From Synechococcus sp. MU1643 (lineage in GTDB: Bacteria; Cyanobacteriota; Cyanobacteriia; PCC-6307; Cyanobiaceae), in NCBI RefSeq assembly GCF_020514095.1, contig NZ_VTKY01000001.1, forward strand, positions 62,001 through 126,000: DNA of 64,000 nucleotides. Direction: 5' to 3'. Within the stretch, counting starts at the first letter, position 1, and each line of letters opens with the position of its first letter. A program made the position numbers and the translations under genes. The notes under the pieces were generated by a model. The model made no database searches. It was not told where the DNA came from and saw nothing but the letters and a program-made list of their open reading frames with translations. Below are positions 9,287 through 19,900 of the stretch, one piece after another.

Positions 9287-9342
9287 GGTGACGGATGAAC
9301 GAGACTTGGAGAGCTGAGAAACAGGGCTGTGAACGCGCGCTG

Positions 9343-10866
9343 TCAGGGGCGTCGCCAGAGCAGTCCGTCTTTTGCCAGCAGGGCATCCGCGGCGGCAGGC
9401 CCCCAGGTGCGGGATTCATAGGGATGAACCGGCAGCTGCCAGGGGCTGTCTTCAATCAGTTCCAGCAGCGGGGTGTAGAGCCGCCACGCCGCCTCCACCT
9501 CATCACTGCGGGTGAACAGGGTGGGGTCGCTGAGCATGGCGTCAGCCAGGAGCCGCACATAGCCCTCATCGGACGGCTCCCCGAAGGATTCATCGTAGGA
9601 GAACTCCATGTCTATGGGCCGGCTGCGCATGCCAGAACCGGGTGATTTCACCTCGAAGCGGAATTCAGCCCCCTCATCCGGCTGGATGCGCAGGATCAGC
9701 TGATTGGCGGTGGGGCCTCCGGTGGCTGCATCAAAGAGATGCACCGGTGCTTCACGGAAGGTGAGCACCACTTCACTTGTTCGCTTGGCCAGCCGTTTGC
9801 CAGTGCGCACATAGAACGGAACCCCTTGCCAGCGCCAGTTGTCGATGAACAGCTTCATCGCCACGTAGGTCTCGGTGGTGCTGTTGGGATTCACACCGGG
9901 TTCATGGCGATAACCGGCAAGGGGCGATTCCGCGGAACCACCGGGTCCGTATTGGCCACGGATGCAGCAGTTCCAGGGTTCGAGCTCATCGGCCAGGCGA
10001 GCAGCCTGGAGCACCTTGGCTTTTTCGTTGCGGATCGCTTCCGGATCAAAGCGTCCTGGCGGTTCCATGGCGGTGATCGCCAGCATCTGGGTCAGGTGGT
10101 TCTGCACCATGTCCCGCAGGGCACCGGCCGACTCGTAATACCCGGCGCGTTCCTCCACACCCACGGTTTCAGCGGCAGTGATCTGAACACTGGAGATGTA
10201 ATTGCGATTCCAGATCGGCTCGAAGATCGTGTTGGCAAAGCGCAGAACCATGATGTTCTGGACCGTTTCCTTGCCCAGGTAATGGTCGATGCGAAAGACC
10301 TGATTCTCCTGACCGCAGGCCTGGACCACCTGATTGAGGGCCTGGGCACTGCCGTAGTCGCGACCGAACGGCTTTTCGATCACCACCCGGCTGCGTTTTG
10401 GGTCCTTCAACAGGCCAGCGTCGGCGAGTGAACGGCAGCCGCTGCCGTAGAACTTGGGGGAGACGGAGAGATAGAAGGTGCGGTTGCCGCGGGTGGCGCA
10501 CTGTTGATCGATTGTTTCCAGCCGTGTGCCCAGCCGCACCACATCCTCAGGTTGTTGAAGGTCGACCGGCTCGTAGAAGAGTTTCCCGACGAACTGCTCC
10601 CAGGCCTGGGGATCGTCCTGAATCGTGCTGGCGAGTGCCTCCGCCATCTTTCCGCGGAAGTCTTCGTCACTCCACGGCCGTCGCGCACAGCCCAGAAGGG
10701 CGAACTCACTGGGCAGACGCCGTTGCTTGAACAGCTCAAACAGGGCTGGCACCAGCTTGCGGTGGGTTAGATCACCGCTGGCGCCGAAGATCACCAGACA
10801 CTGCGGCGCGATCACACGCTCCTGACGCAGTCCAACCCTGAGGGGGTTCGTCATCGTGGCAACCAT
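9343..10866 (-). CDS. zwf: Glucose-6-phosphate 1-dehydrogenase
   Basis: Oxidises glucose-6-phosphate to 6-phosphogluconolactone with NADP, the entry step of the oxidative pentose phosphate pathway. The nucleotide-binding GASGDLTHRK is near residue 28 and the catalytic RIDHYLGKE box is seen. A product of about 507 residues is normal. The ATG at 10866 was preferred; an ATG at 10854 is almost as good, and in-frame sequence continues upstream to 10911 without family support. First gene of the operon with opcA. Confidence 0.95.
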   Translation of the reverse strand: MVATMTNPLRVGLRQERVIAPQCLVIFGASGDLTHRKLVPALFELFKQRRLPSEFALLGCARRPWSDEDFRGKMAEALASTIQDDPQAWEQFVGKLFYEPVDLQQPEDVVRLGTRLETIDQQCATRGNRTFYLSVSPKFYGSGCRSLADAGLLKDPKRSRVVIEKPFGRDYGSAQALNQVVQACGQENQVFRIDHYLGKETVQNIMVLRFANTIFEPIWNRNYISSVQITAAETVGVEERAGYYESAGALRDMVQNHLTQMLAITAMEPPGRFDPEAIRNEKAKVLQAARLADELEPWNCCIRGQYGPGGSAESPLAGYRHEPGVNPNSTTETYVAMKLFIDNWRWQGVPFYVRTGKRLAKRTSEVVLTFREAPVHLFDAATGGPTANQLILRIQPDEGAEFRFEVKSPGSGMRSRPIDMEFSYDESFGEPSDEGYVRLLADAMLSDPTLFTRSDEVEAAWRLYTPLLELIEDSPWQLPVHPYESRTWGPAAADALLAKDGLLWRRP

Positions 10867-10967
10867 GGAGCGTCCAGGCTTCTGAGGTTGGTTTAGGCAC
10901 GGAACCGGCAACAGACATGGACTTGCCGCTTTGTTTCCGTGTTGGTGCCAGCTTTTGTTGCCAACCC

Positions 10968-10997
10968 AAAAAAAAAGTCCACCCCTCGGGGTGGACT
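10968..10997 (-). terminator. Intrinsic terminator of petH
   Basis: On the minus strand AGTCCACCCC and GGGGTGGACT form a near-perfect stem with a tiny loop, followed by nine T residues. It stands 39 bases after the petH stop and clearly serves petH. It also separates petH from zwf. Confidence 0.9.
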
Positions 10998-11035
10998 GGA
11001 AGCGATCGATGGCTGATTGATCGGCTTGTGATCGA

Positions 11036-12282
<1,247 letters not shown>

Positions 12283-12290
12283 AAAGGTTG

Positions 12291-12303
12291 CTGTTCGGAA
12301 CAG
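12291..12303. promoter_or_regulatory. Perfect palindrome between petH and the divergent gene
   Basis: CTGTTC-G-GAACAG is a perfect dyad just upstream of the petH -35 element. It could bind a dimeric regulator. No known cyanobacterial consensus matches it closely, so the role is speculative. Confidence 0.3.
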
Positions 12304-12387
12304 AATCTGATGTGATCCAGGCAACCTCCTTAAGATCCTCAGGTTCGGCCTCTCATCTCGGCGTCTCTTTTGGTTTTCCCCCAGACA

Positions 12388-12933
12388 ATGTTTGGACCAG
12401 GGCTGCAAACCTCCGCAGATCCAGGGACTGCGATCGAGCAGACCATGGAGCGGCTGCCTCAGGGGACGCGGCGTTTGGCAGCTGAACTCAAATCTCCCCT
12501 GCCCGTTCAACTGCTCTGGGATGTGCTGACGGATTACGAGAATCTGTCCCGGTTCATCCCCAACCTCAGTAGCAGCGAGCTGATCCAACGCCAGGGTCAG
12601 ACGGTGCGGCTTCAACAGGTGGGTAGTCAGCAGCTTCTTGGGCTTCGGTTCTCAGCCCAGGTTCAGTTGGAGCTGATCGAATTCCGCCAGGACGGACTGC
12701 TGCAATTCCGCATGGTGAAAGGTGATTTCCGACGCTTTGAAGGCTCGTGGCAGATCCGTCAACGTCCCGACGGCTGCTCACTGCTTTATGAGCTGACGGT
12801 TCAAGGGTGCCTGGGAATGCCGATCGGTCTGATCGAGGAGCGGCTGCGGGACGATCTCTCCAGCAACCTCAACGCCGTGGTGCAGGAAGCACATCGCAGA
12901 AAAACTGAATATAGAAATTCAGTTGCGCTTTGA
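12388..12933 (+). CDS. SRPBCC (START-like) family protein
   Basis: A 181-residue polyketide cyclase/dehydrase-like protein. The segment PLPVQLLWDVLTDYENLSRF with IPNLSSSELI is the typical start of this hydrophobic-cavity fold, and GDFRRFEGSWQI fits the family middle. The ligand is unknown. The ATG at 12388 is taken as start; an in-frame TTG at 12370 and an ATG at 12445 are alternatives. Divergent from petH. Confidence 0.75.
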   Translation: MFGPGLQTSADPGTAIEQTMERLPQGTRRLAAELKSPLPVQLLWDVLTDYENLSRFIPNLSSSELIQRQGQTVRLQQVGSQQLLGLRFSAQVQLELIEFRQDGLLQFRMVKGDFRRFEGSWQIRQRPDGCSLLYELTVQGCLGMPIGLIEERLRDDLSSNLNAVVQEAHRRKTEYRNSVAL

Positions 12934-13078
12934 TTCTCGGCCCTAGTTGGATAGTTCCCGATCGGAATGGGGGGCTGCATTTGCCTAGCGGCCTCAAGTG
13001 ACTGATGCCTGAACCGCACCAGAAAATGATTGAACTTTTACCCGGTTCACCACCAAAACAAGCTTTGTGATGACGTAG

Positions 13079-13151
13079 TACCCCCAAGGGGATTCGAACC
13101 CCTGTCGCCTCCGTGAAAGGGAGGTGTCCTAGGCCTCTAGACGATGGGGGC
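13079..13151 (-). tRNA. trnE: tRNA-Glu (anticodon TTC)
   Basis: The minus strand folds into a full cloverleaf: acceptor GCCCCCA paired with TGGGGGT, discriminator A, anticodon stem CCTCC/GGAGG with loop CTTTCAC giving anticodon TTC, and T-arm AGGGG-TTCGAAT-CCCCT. CCA is not encoded. In cyanobacteria charged tRNA-Glu also feeds tetrapyrrole synthesis. Confidence 0.97.
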
Positions 13152-13198
13152 GAGGCCGTAATCAGCGAGCAGTCTGTGCTTCTGATCACTTGTGAACA

Positions 13199-14350
13199 CT
13201 AGGGCTTGGTCGGACCCTCCGTCAAGACAGCTTGACCCCATTCGACACCTTGTCCTTGCCAGATCGGCACTGTGAAGGTGAAGCAGGCACCCTCGCCAGG
13301 GTCCGAAACCACCCAGATCTTGCCGCCGTGCACTTCGACGATGCGGCGACAGACCGACAGCCCCACGCCGTAGCCGGTGGTTTGGTCGGAGGTTTGCGGC
13401 AGCCGCACCCGATCCAGAAAAATTCGCTGCTGTTCCGTCTCCGGAATGCCCGGTCCACTGTCACAAACGCTCACCTCAACCCGCTGGCTGGTGCGATGCA
13501 GCATCGTGAGCGAAATGTGCCCACCATCGTTGGTGTATTTCAGGGCGTTTTCCAGAAGATTCAGCATCACCTGACGCATGCGCCGCTGATCGGCAAAGAC
13601 CTTGGGCAGGTCAGCCGGAATATCGGTTTTGATCTCAACGTTGCGGCCCAGCCAAAATTTTTCAAGCTCGAGGATCACTTCGGCTGAAACGCTGGCCAGG
13701 TCAAGCCGCTGTGGGTTGAACAGGGTTTCCCATCGGGTGGTGCCCACTTCCAGCAAATCTTTTGACAGCGCCTCCATCTCTTGAAGTCGACGGGTGATCA
13801 CATCTTGAAAGCGATCCATATCGATCTGGCCCAGCTTCTGGCTTTGCAGGGCCAACGCCGCTGCCGTGAGTGGTGTGCGCAGTTCATGGGCCACCATGCG
13901 CAACAGTCGTTCCTGAGCGCTGACGCGATCGATCAGCGTTTCATTCTCCTGCCGCAACACCAGCAGCTGATCCTCCAGCTGGAGTTCTTTTTGGGTTCGA
14001 CTGCCATCCAGTTCGGTCGGCCTGAGGCTGAGGCCAAGGCCGCTCACCACCCCATCCTGTTTCCAGCGGGGCACCCATCCTTTGAGTTGCTGAAGAATGT
14101 TGCTTCCGGCAAAAACCTGCTTGGGGTTCGGCGAGAGTTTGATCAGCGCTGGCGTCACCACGAGGCGATGCAGTTCAAGCAGTTCGGGTTGTTGTGCGGG
14201 ATCGGCAACCTGCAGGGTGACTTCGAAGCCCAGGTCCTCCCGTTCCAGGAACTGCACCAAGGAACGGAGGTCCTGACCCGACAGGTGATGTCGAGCAGCC
14301 ACCAGCAATAGCGTCAGCGTTTGCCGTGTCTTGGGAGCGTCCTTGACCAC
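13199..14350 (-). CDS. sasA: KaiC-interacting adaptive-response sensor histidine kinase
   Basis: Circadian clock output kinase. SasA binds KaiC through a KaiB-like domain and phosphorylates RpaA. The N-terminal 100 residues (from [17 protein letters not shown]) form the thioredoxin/KaiB-like domain. Then come the H-box [15 protein letters not shown], the N-box [12 protein letters not shown], and the G boxes [13 protein letters not shown] and [18 protein letters not shown]. The GTG at 14350 gives 383 residues and places the KaiB-like domain at the start; longer in-frame sequence to 14434 has no family support. Confidence 0.93.
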   Translation of the reverse strand: MVKDAPKTRQTLTLLLVAARHHLSGQDLRSLVQFLEREDLGFEVTLQVADPAQQPELLELHRLVVTPALIKLSPNPKQVFAGSNILQQLKGWVPRWKQDGVVSGLGLSLRPTELDGSRTQKELQLEDQLLVLRQENETLIDRVSAQERLLRMVAHELRTPLTAAALALQSQKLGQIDMDRFQDVITRRLQEMEALSKDLLEVGTTRWETLFNPQRLDLASVSAEVILELEKFWLGRNVEIKTDIPADLPKVFADQRRMRQVMLNLLENALKYTNDGGHISLTMLHRTSQRVEVSVCDSGPGIPETEQQRIFLDRVRLPQTSDQTTGYGVGLSVCRRIVEVHGGKIWVVSDPGEGACFTFTVPIWQGQGVEWGQAVLTEGPTKP

Positions 14351-14458
14351 GCGGACTGCAAGACAGCAAAAACCGATGCTTACCTTATGGGTTTTTGACT
14401 GCACCGCCAGCAGCGCTAAGACGAACAGGAACACTCCGTTGCGTCATTGACGCGGTCC

Positions 14459-15046
14459 ATGTCGCTTTTTTCCGCGCAAAACCGTGTTCCTCTGACCGTT
14501 CCCGGCGGAGTGGCTGACCAGCCCTCGATTCAGGTTGATAGCAACCTGCGCCGCTGGTTCAGCCGGAATCTGGGGTTATGGCGTTCTCGGCGGCAATACA
14601 GCTTCAGTGACGACCAGGTTCTCCACTTGGACATGAACCTCAAGATGGAGGCATTCGCACACCCCGAGGTGGGTGAGAGCCGCTACCGCTTCAGCTGGTG
14701 GTCTGACCAAGAAGACCAGCATTGCGACGAATTTTTTGCCCGCAAGCCCTGGTTTGAGCGTAGTGGAGTGATGGAAGCCACATTGTGGGGTCATCAACTT
14801 CAGAGAAGTCGCGGTTATCTAACGGGAGACCCGGTGCGCACCCGGCTGCGTCAAGTTGATGAGCACGAAACCATCCTCGAATCCCACTATCAGCAGTGGG
14901 ACATCCTTGAGCACATTCGCCTTGTCGATCAGGACCGCTACCGCTATCGCGCCATTTACAGCTGGGAGAACGGTGATCTCTCGATCGTTGAGCACCATCA
15001 TGAGATTCGAATGTCCGATCCCCTGCCGCTGATCGAGGACGACTGA
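14459..15046 (+). CDS. Conserved hypothetical protein
   Basis: A 195-residue soluble protein with many aromatic and charged residues (GLWRSRRQYSF, RYRFSWWSDQ, RYRYRAIYSWENGD). This beta-strand-rich composition resembles lipocalin-fold proteins such as the CpeS/CpcS bilin lyases, but no lyase signature was recognised, so that remains a guess. The start is the ATG at 14459. Divergent from sasA with about 110 bases between. Confidence 0.6.
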   Translation: MSLFSAQNRVPLTVPGGVADQPSIQVDSNLRRWFSRNLGLWRSRRQYSFSDDQVLHLDMNLKMEAFAHPEVGESRYRFSWWSDQEDQHCDEFFARKPWFERSGVMEATLWGHQLQRSRGYLTGDPVRTRLRQVDEHETILESHYQQWDILEHIRLVDQDRYRYRAIYSWENGDLSIVEHHHEIRMSDPLPLIEDD

Positions 15047-15151
15047 ACGACACCGATGTGCTGATGGCCCAGTTCAACAACCGCGCCTAAGCCTCGGCCA
15101 GCTTTGGCATGGGCGGTAAGTTGCAAAAAATTGACGCTGCCAGGGAACCAG

Positions 15152-15562
15152 GTGATTCGTCGTTCATTTGCTGTCGCAGCTTTTTTGCTGGCAGCCCCCT
15201 TGCTGTCACCCGCAACGGCTCTGGCCCAAGCCTCCAAGGACAAGCCCTCTCCCGCTACAGCCATGGAGGTCAACACCTACGGAGTGATGTCGATTTCCAC
15301 CTTTTGTGAGGCAAGGGCTCAAAAGATTGATTTCAGCAAATCTTTGGCAGTGGCTCTCGCCGGTCAGTTGCATGTGATTTATGGCAAGCACGGTGGTTTA
15401 CTTTCCGGCAGCAAAGAGCCCTTGCCCGAGAAGCGATTTCTCAACAATGCAGGATTCATGATTGTGGGAGGAGCGCTGAAGTTCTGCCCTAAATCAGTCC
15501 CCGCAGCAGAAAAAGCTCGTTTTGAAAAAGCTGCTGCCTCGTTGAAGCCCGGCAAAAAATAA
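15152..15562 (+). CDS. Hypothetical exported protein
   Basis: 136 residues from a GTG. A basic N-terminus (IRRSF) is followed by a hydrophobic stretch ending LSPATALAQA, a good signal peptide. The mature part has the conserved-looking TYGVMSISTFCEARAQK and a second cysteine, KFCPKS. Lys-rich tail. No function known; probably periplasmic. Confidence 0.65.
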   Translation: MIRRSFAVAAFLLAAPLLSPATALAQASKDKPSPATAMEVNTYGVMSISTFCEARAQKIDFSKSLAVALAGQLHVIYGKHGGLLSGSKEPLPEKRFLNNAGFMIVGGALKFCPKSVPAAEKARFEKAAASLKPGKK

Positions 15563-15741
15563 TTCCTTTTCAGTCTTCAGTACTTGCATTTTTGGCCGAT
15601 TGAGGTCAGACGCTTTTTCATATGTTCTGTTGTCTTCTGCTGCTGTTTGAAGGCTGCCCCCCTGGCTGAAGGTTTTCGCTTGAAACGTCTCGGTTTTAGG
15701 GCTCGTCCGTCAGGATCATTTCCTGCTCGCGTCGTTAGGCC

Positions 15742-18345
15742 ATGTCTGCTGCTGCTTCGATTCGTCTGGTGGATTACACGCCATGGGCGTTTGAGCTCCC
15801 CGCCATCGCCCTGGACGTGAACATCCAGAGCGACCATGTCGTTGTGATATCCAGGCTCAGCCTTGACCCGGGCCGGTCCGGAGAGCCCCTTGTGCTGTTC
15901 GGTGTTGATCTGGCCATCGAATCCCTGGCGATCGATCAGACGCCTTTGCAGCCTGAGGATTACAGCTTCACCGACGGACGTCTCACCATTCCCGACGTGC
16001 CGGGCCAGCCGTTTGTTCTGGAGACCTGTTGCCGTCTGGACCCCTACTCCAACAGTTCGCTCGAAGGCTTATATGCCAGTGGTGGTCTGCTGAGCACCCA
16101 GTGCGAGGCCGAGGGATTCCGGCGCATCAGCCTGCACCCCGATCGCCCGGATGTGCTGAGCCGATGGCAAGTGCGGATTGAGGCCAGTCGCAGCAGCTGC
16201 CCTGTGCTGCTGAGCAATGGCAATGCGGTTCAGGAGGAATCCGTAGGCGCTGATCGTCATGCGATTACTTGGGATGACCCCTTCCCCAAGCCCTCCTATT
16301 TGTTCGCCCTGGTGGCCGGAGACCTCAGAGAGATTCGTGATCAGTACACAACGGCGTCGGGCCGGCAGGTCACCCTGCGATTGCATGTGGAGGAGGGGGA
16401 TGAACCCTTCACGGCCCACGCCATGGCCTCGTTAAAGCGATCCATGCAATGGGACGAATCGGTTTACAACCTTGAATACGACCTTGATGAATACAACATC
16501 GTTGCCGTCCGTCACTTCAATATGGGCGCGATGGAGAACAAGAGTCTGAATATTTTCAACTCAAAGCTTGTTCTGGCTGATGCGGCAACAGCCACCGATG
16601 CTGAACTTGAACGCATCGAAAGTGTGATCGCCCATGAATACTTTCACAACTGGAGCGGAAATCGCATTACCTGCCGGGATTGGTTCCAGCTGTCGCTTAA
16701 AGAAGGCTTGACGGTGTTCCGTGATCAATGCTTCACCGCAGATTTACATTCGGAAGCGGTAAAGCGCATTGAGGATGTTGCGATGTTGCGCAACACCCAA
16801 TTTCATGAGGACGCTGGCCCCACGGCGCACCCTGTGAAGCCAGCGGAATACCAGGCGATCGATAACTTCTATACAACAACCATCTATGAAAAAGGTGCGG
16901 AATTGATCCGCATGCTGCGCACCCTGCTTGGACCGGAGCGGTTCATGAAGGGAATGGAGGTTTACGTGCAACGTTTCGATGGCACGGCCGCCACGACGGA
17001 AGACTTTGTTCAGGCGATCGCTGATGGTGCCACCAGTCAGGGCGAGCCCCTTGGCTTTGATCTGGAACGTTTCAAGCGCTGGTATCACCAGGCAGGAACT
17101 CCGGAACTCAGCATTGAACGTCAGTGGAACCCTGAATCGGGTCAGCTGACGGTCAACTTGCACCAGGCGACCCCTCCGACGCCGGGACAAGCGGACAAAC
17201 AGCCCCTGGTGCTGCCGGTTGCCATGGCCCTGGTGGGTGAGCAAGGCCGTGTTGGTGACGAGCAGCTGCTGGTGATGGAGGCTGAGCGCGCCAGCATCAC
17301 CCTGCAGGGCCAGCCGGGCGACACCCCTCCTGCCCTTTCGGTGCTCCGCCGCTTCTCGGCGCCGGTGCACGTGCGTCTCGAGCAGCCGCTGGAGGAGTGC
17401 CTGCAGCTGTTGGCTTCCGACGATGACTCCTTCTGTCGCTGGGATGCGGCCCAGCGCCTGGCACGCCAGGTGCTTTTGGCGCGGGCTGAAAACCAGCCGA
17501 AGCCTGCGGTGGAGGCGGCACTGATTCAGGCTCTCGATCAGCGGATCTGCGCCTACGACGGTGGTGATGGCATGGGCCTGGTAGCGCTGCTGGCGCTGCC
17601 GGGAATGGCGGAACTGGAGGCGTTGCAATCTCCGGTGGATCCGTTGGCGCTGGATCAAGCCTTCCGGGCGTGGACCCAGGAGATTGGCGTTCAATTGCAG
17701 TCGTCCCTGCGTCGACTTCTAGAGCTGGCCCGGGCTGACTGGACCCTGGCTTGGCCGGCTGGCCAGGGCGGTCGTGCCCTGACGGCTTTGGCCTGGCGCT
17801 GGCTTGCTGCGGCGGGCGATGCCACGGTGCAAGCCGAAGCCTTGGCGGCGGTTTCCGGACCCTCGATGACCTTGGCGCGGGGAGCCCTGCGGGCCTTGTT
17901 GCCGCAGGAGAGCGCAGAGCGTGAGAAGGCAATGGCTCTGTTTTACGAGCGTTGGCAAGACAAGCCCGTGATCCTGGATGCCTGGTTTGCGATGGAGGCA
18001 TCAGCCCCCAGATCCAACGCATTGGAGCGGGTTCAACAGCTGTTGGACCACCCGCGCTTCGATCCCCTGGCGCCCAATTCCCTTCGCGCTGTTCTCGGTG
18101 GATTCACCGCCAATGTTCGGGCATTTCATGCCGTCGATGGCAGTGGTTACCGGTTCATGGCGGAGCAAATTGCAGCGGTCGATTCCCGCAATCCGATCAC
18201 CGCGTCACGGATGGCCAAGGTGTTCAGCCGCTGCGCCAGTTACGGCCCCGAGCGGCAATCGGTCATGCGTCAGGCCATCGACCAGTTGGCCGCCAATTCC
18301 TTGTCGGCGAATACGGCCGAAGTCGTGCAGCTGCTCACGAGGTGA
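15742..18345 (+). CDS. pepN: Aminopeptidase N (M1 family)
   Basis: A zinc metallopeptidase that removes N-terminal residues from peptides in the cytoplasm. The 867-residue product shows the GAMEN exopeptidase motif (NMGAMENKSLN near residue 262) and the zinc site HEYFHNW with the downstream glutamate in LKEGLTVF. The C-terminal half is the helical DUF3458-type domain of bacterial PepN. Length and motifs are complete. Confidence 0.95.
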   Translation: MSAAASIRLVDYTPWAFELPAIALDVNIQSDHVVVISRLSLDPGRSGEPLVLFGVDLAIESLAIDQTPLQPEDYSFTDGRLTIPDVPGQPFVLETCCRLDPYSNSSLEGLYASGGLLSTQCEAEGFRRISLHPDRPDVLSRWQVRIEASRSSCPVLLSNGNAVQEESVGADRHAITWDDPFPKPSYLFALVAGDLREIRDQYTTASGRQVTLRLHVEEGDEPFTAHAMASLKRSMQWDESVYNLEYDLDEYNIVAVRHFNMGAMENKSLNIFNSKLVLADAATATDAELERIESVIAHEYFHNWSGNRITCRDWFQLSLKEGLTVFRDQCFTADLHSEAVKRIEDVAMLRNTQFHEDAGPTAHPVKPAEYQAIDNFYTTTIYEKGAELIRMLRTLLGPERFMKGMEVYVQRFDGTAATTEDFVQAIADGATSQGEPLGFDLERFKRWYHQAGTPELSIERQWNPESGQLTVNLHQATPPTPGQADKQPLVLPVAMALVGEQGRVGDEQLLVMEAERASITLQGQPGDTPPALSVLRRFSAPVHVRLEQPLEECLQLLASDDDSFCRWDAAQRLARQVLLARAENQPKPAVEAALIQALDQRICAYDGGDGMGLVALLALPGMAELEALQSPVDPLALDQAFRAWTQEIGVQLQSSLRRLLELARADWTLAWPAGQGGRALTALAWRWLAAAGDATVQAEALAAVSGPSMTLARGALRALLPQESAEREKAMALFYERWQDKPVILDAWFAMEASAPRSNALERVQQLLDHPRFDPLAPNSLRAVLGGFTANVRAFHAVDGSGYRFMAEQIAAVDSRNPITASRMAKVFSRCASYGPERQSVMRQAIDQLAANSLSANTAEVVQLLTR

Positions 18346-18544
18346 CCACCACCAGCACGATCACCGCGATCAGCAGGATCACCAACCAGAGCTTTCCGTT
18401 GTTTCGTCGGCTGCTCCGGGGCGTTGCACGGATAGCTCGGCTTCCAGCTGGAGTGCCGCAGTCTTGACAGACCAGCCGACCGCCCATCGATCGGTCTGAA
18501 CGAAACCGTCGGCTTCCGCAGTTCTGGCAGACGGTGAAGGCCAA
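18335..18544 (-). CDS. Small zinc-ribbon protein with C-terminal membrane helix
   Basis: 69 residues. Two CxxC pairs (CQNCGSRRF and CQDCGTPAG) form a probable zinc ribbon. A basic linker (PRSSRRNNGK) is followed by a single hydrophobic helix at the C-terminus. It is convergent with pepN and overlaps its 3' end by 11 bases. Function unknown. Confidence 0.65.
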   Translation of the reverse strand: MAFTVCQNCGSRRFRSDRSMGGRLVCQDCGTPAGSRAIRATPRSSRRNNGKLWLVILLIAVIVLVVVTS

Positions 18545-18595
18545 GATCTCTCAATCAGGTTTCACCAGCTTGCCTGGAGTTCGTCAGACAGCCAG

Positions 18596-18844
18596 TCAGT
18601 CCCTTTGCCAGCCGTCGCAGCCGGCCTTGGAGCGTTGGCGTTTGGTACTCCGGTAGCTCTCGTTCTGTTGGGCCAAAGCGTCACTGGCCGCAGCAACTGC
18701 TGAGTTGTCACTGCTTTCAGCAATGATCAACCGATTGACCGCCATGGCGTTGCCCAGGCGGTTCAGCACTTGATCGATCAAGCGGCACTGATCAAATTCG
18801 GCGCGCCCCCCCGCTGGGATCCCCAAAAGAGCCAGGGTCCACAC
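18596..18844 (-). CDS. Hypothetical small protein
   Basis: 82 residues with a short hydrophobic N-terminus (TLALLGIPAGG) that may be a signal peptide, then a mixed helical region and a basic tail. Two cysteines, CRLIDQ and AGCDGWQ. No family recognised. The start is uncertain. Confidence 0.45.
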   Translation of the reverse strand: MWTLALLGIPAGGRAEFDQCRLIDQVLNRLGNAMAVNRLIIAESSDNSAVAAASDALAQQNESYRSTKRQRSKAGCDGWQRD

Positions 18845-18872
18845 TCAGCACGCCAGCCTTTCATCAATCAGC

Positions 18873-19091
18873 TCAGGGGCTGTACGTGATGGTGCACTGA
18901 TAGCGGCTGCTGGCTCCCACATCAATGCTTTTGCAGGTTGTCTCGGTGATCGTTGCCCCTTTCGGGATCACCCGCATCGCCTCGGCGGTGGCGAACTGCT
19001 CAGACGGGCCTTGGGCTGTGGCGCGCTTCCCGCCCGCAAGAGCCGTGGATCCCAAAAGGAGGCTGGCCATCAATAGAGCCGCATATCGCAT
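18873..19091 (-). CDS. Hypothetical small exported protein
   Basis: 72 residues with a clear signal peptide (RYAALLMASLLLGSTALAGG). The mature part has two cysteines (ETTCKSID and YQCTITYSP) probably joined by a disulphide. It is one of a run of short minus-strand genes for exported or membrane proteins at 18.3-19.7 kb. Confidence 0.55.
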   Translation of the reverse strand: MRYAALLMASLLLGSTALAGGKRATAQGPSEQFATAEAMRVIPKGATITETTCKSIDVGASSRYQCTITYSP

Positions 19092-19163
19092 CTTTAATGC
19101 CCGATGGGATTGCTTCTCCTTTCGGTTTACTCAGAACGAGGCCAGGTGACAGCCACGCTGCGT

Positions 19164-19400
19164 TCAGCAGCCGCCCCGACACCAGCGTTGACGCTGCGGT
19201 TTTGGTTCAGCCTCGGCTTCGCTGGCTGAACTTCGACCAGGGATTGGGGGTGGAGGCAACAAGGCTGCGGGTTGAACGTGAAGACGTCGCGACCCCCATG
19301 CGGCATCAAAGGGAACCACCACGAGAGGGATCGGTTCCGCGCTCCTCGCCGGTAAGCCCAAAGTGCAGGACGCGATGAGGGCTGTGATCAGAAGTCTCAT
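19164..19400 (-). CDS. Hypothetical small exported protein
   Basis: 78 residues from ATG 19400. The N-terminus LLITALIASCTLGLPARSAE looks like a signal peptide with an Ala-x-Ala-like cleavage site. The remainder is rich in proline and charged residues and ends in cysteines (RWCRGGC). No family recognised. Weak support. Confidence 0.4.
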   Translation of the reverse strand: MRLLITALIASCTLGLPARSAEPIPLVVVPFDAAWGSRRLHVQPAALLPPPPIPGRSSASEAEAEPKPQRQRWCRGGC

Positions 19401-19477
19401 CGCGCCATTTTTTGTCCATCCTGCGCTGTTACGCCGTAGTTCTGGCTGCGCCATCAGGGCTATGGCCCAAAGCCTGA

Positions 19478-19645
19478 TCAGGCTTTGGAGTACGAGACGC
19501 CCCGGTAGGTCAGAGCAACGCAATTGCGAACGGATTTGATTTGCTCAGTCCGATAGCTTTTCCCCATGTATTTCAGTTGAATGGTTGGCCTTACAGATAC
19601 TGTTTCTGTCTTTGCATATTTGTTTCCCAAGAAAGTGAGTTCCAT
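19478..19645 (-). CDS. DUF4278-like small protein (55 residues)
   Basis: A short gene with three tandem copies of the same pattern: MELTFLGNKY at the start, IQLKYMGKSYRTEQ in the middle and VALTYRGVSYSKA at the end. LTYRGVSY is the hallmark of the DUF4278 family, common as very short proteins in marine picocyanobacteria. The function is unknown. It lies in an AT-rich intergenic stretch with no close neighbour on its strand. Confidence 0.7.
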   Translation of the reverse strand: MELTFLGNKYAKTETVSVRPTIQLKYMGKSYRTEQIKSVRNCVALTYRGVSYSKA

Positions 19646-19900
19646 GAAGTGAATAGGGAAGAATAAAAAACTTTTTATGCTCTACGTCGCCGTAAAAATT
19701 CTGCAAGGTTCCGTTTAATACCTTGTTCTATAGCCATTGTTAAAGCCGCGTCGGCTTGATACAAGTTTTGTTCTCTGTGCCTGCCATGACAGGGGAAAGG
19801 GGTTGAGGCGAGTTATTGGATTTTGTGTCGGTTCATGTGAAGCGCTTGAAATATTTTGTTGGTTTTATTCGTGCTGTTGAACTTTCCTTGATTGATTTGC
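19646..19900. other. AT-rich intergenic stretch, no gene seen
   Basis: About 255 bases between two minus-strand genes. Base composition is visibly AT-richer than the flanks. No convincing reading frame, tRNA or terminator was found. It must hold the promoter of the DUF4278 gene. Confidence 0.5.
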
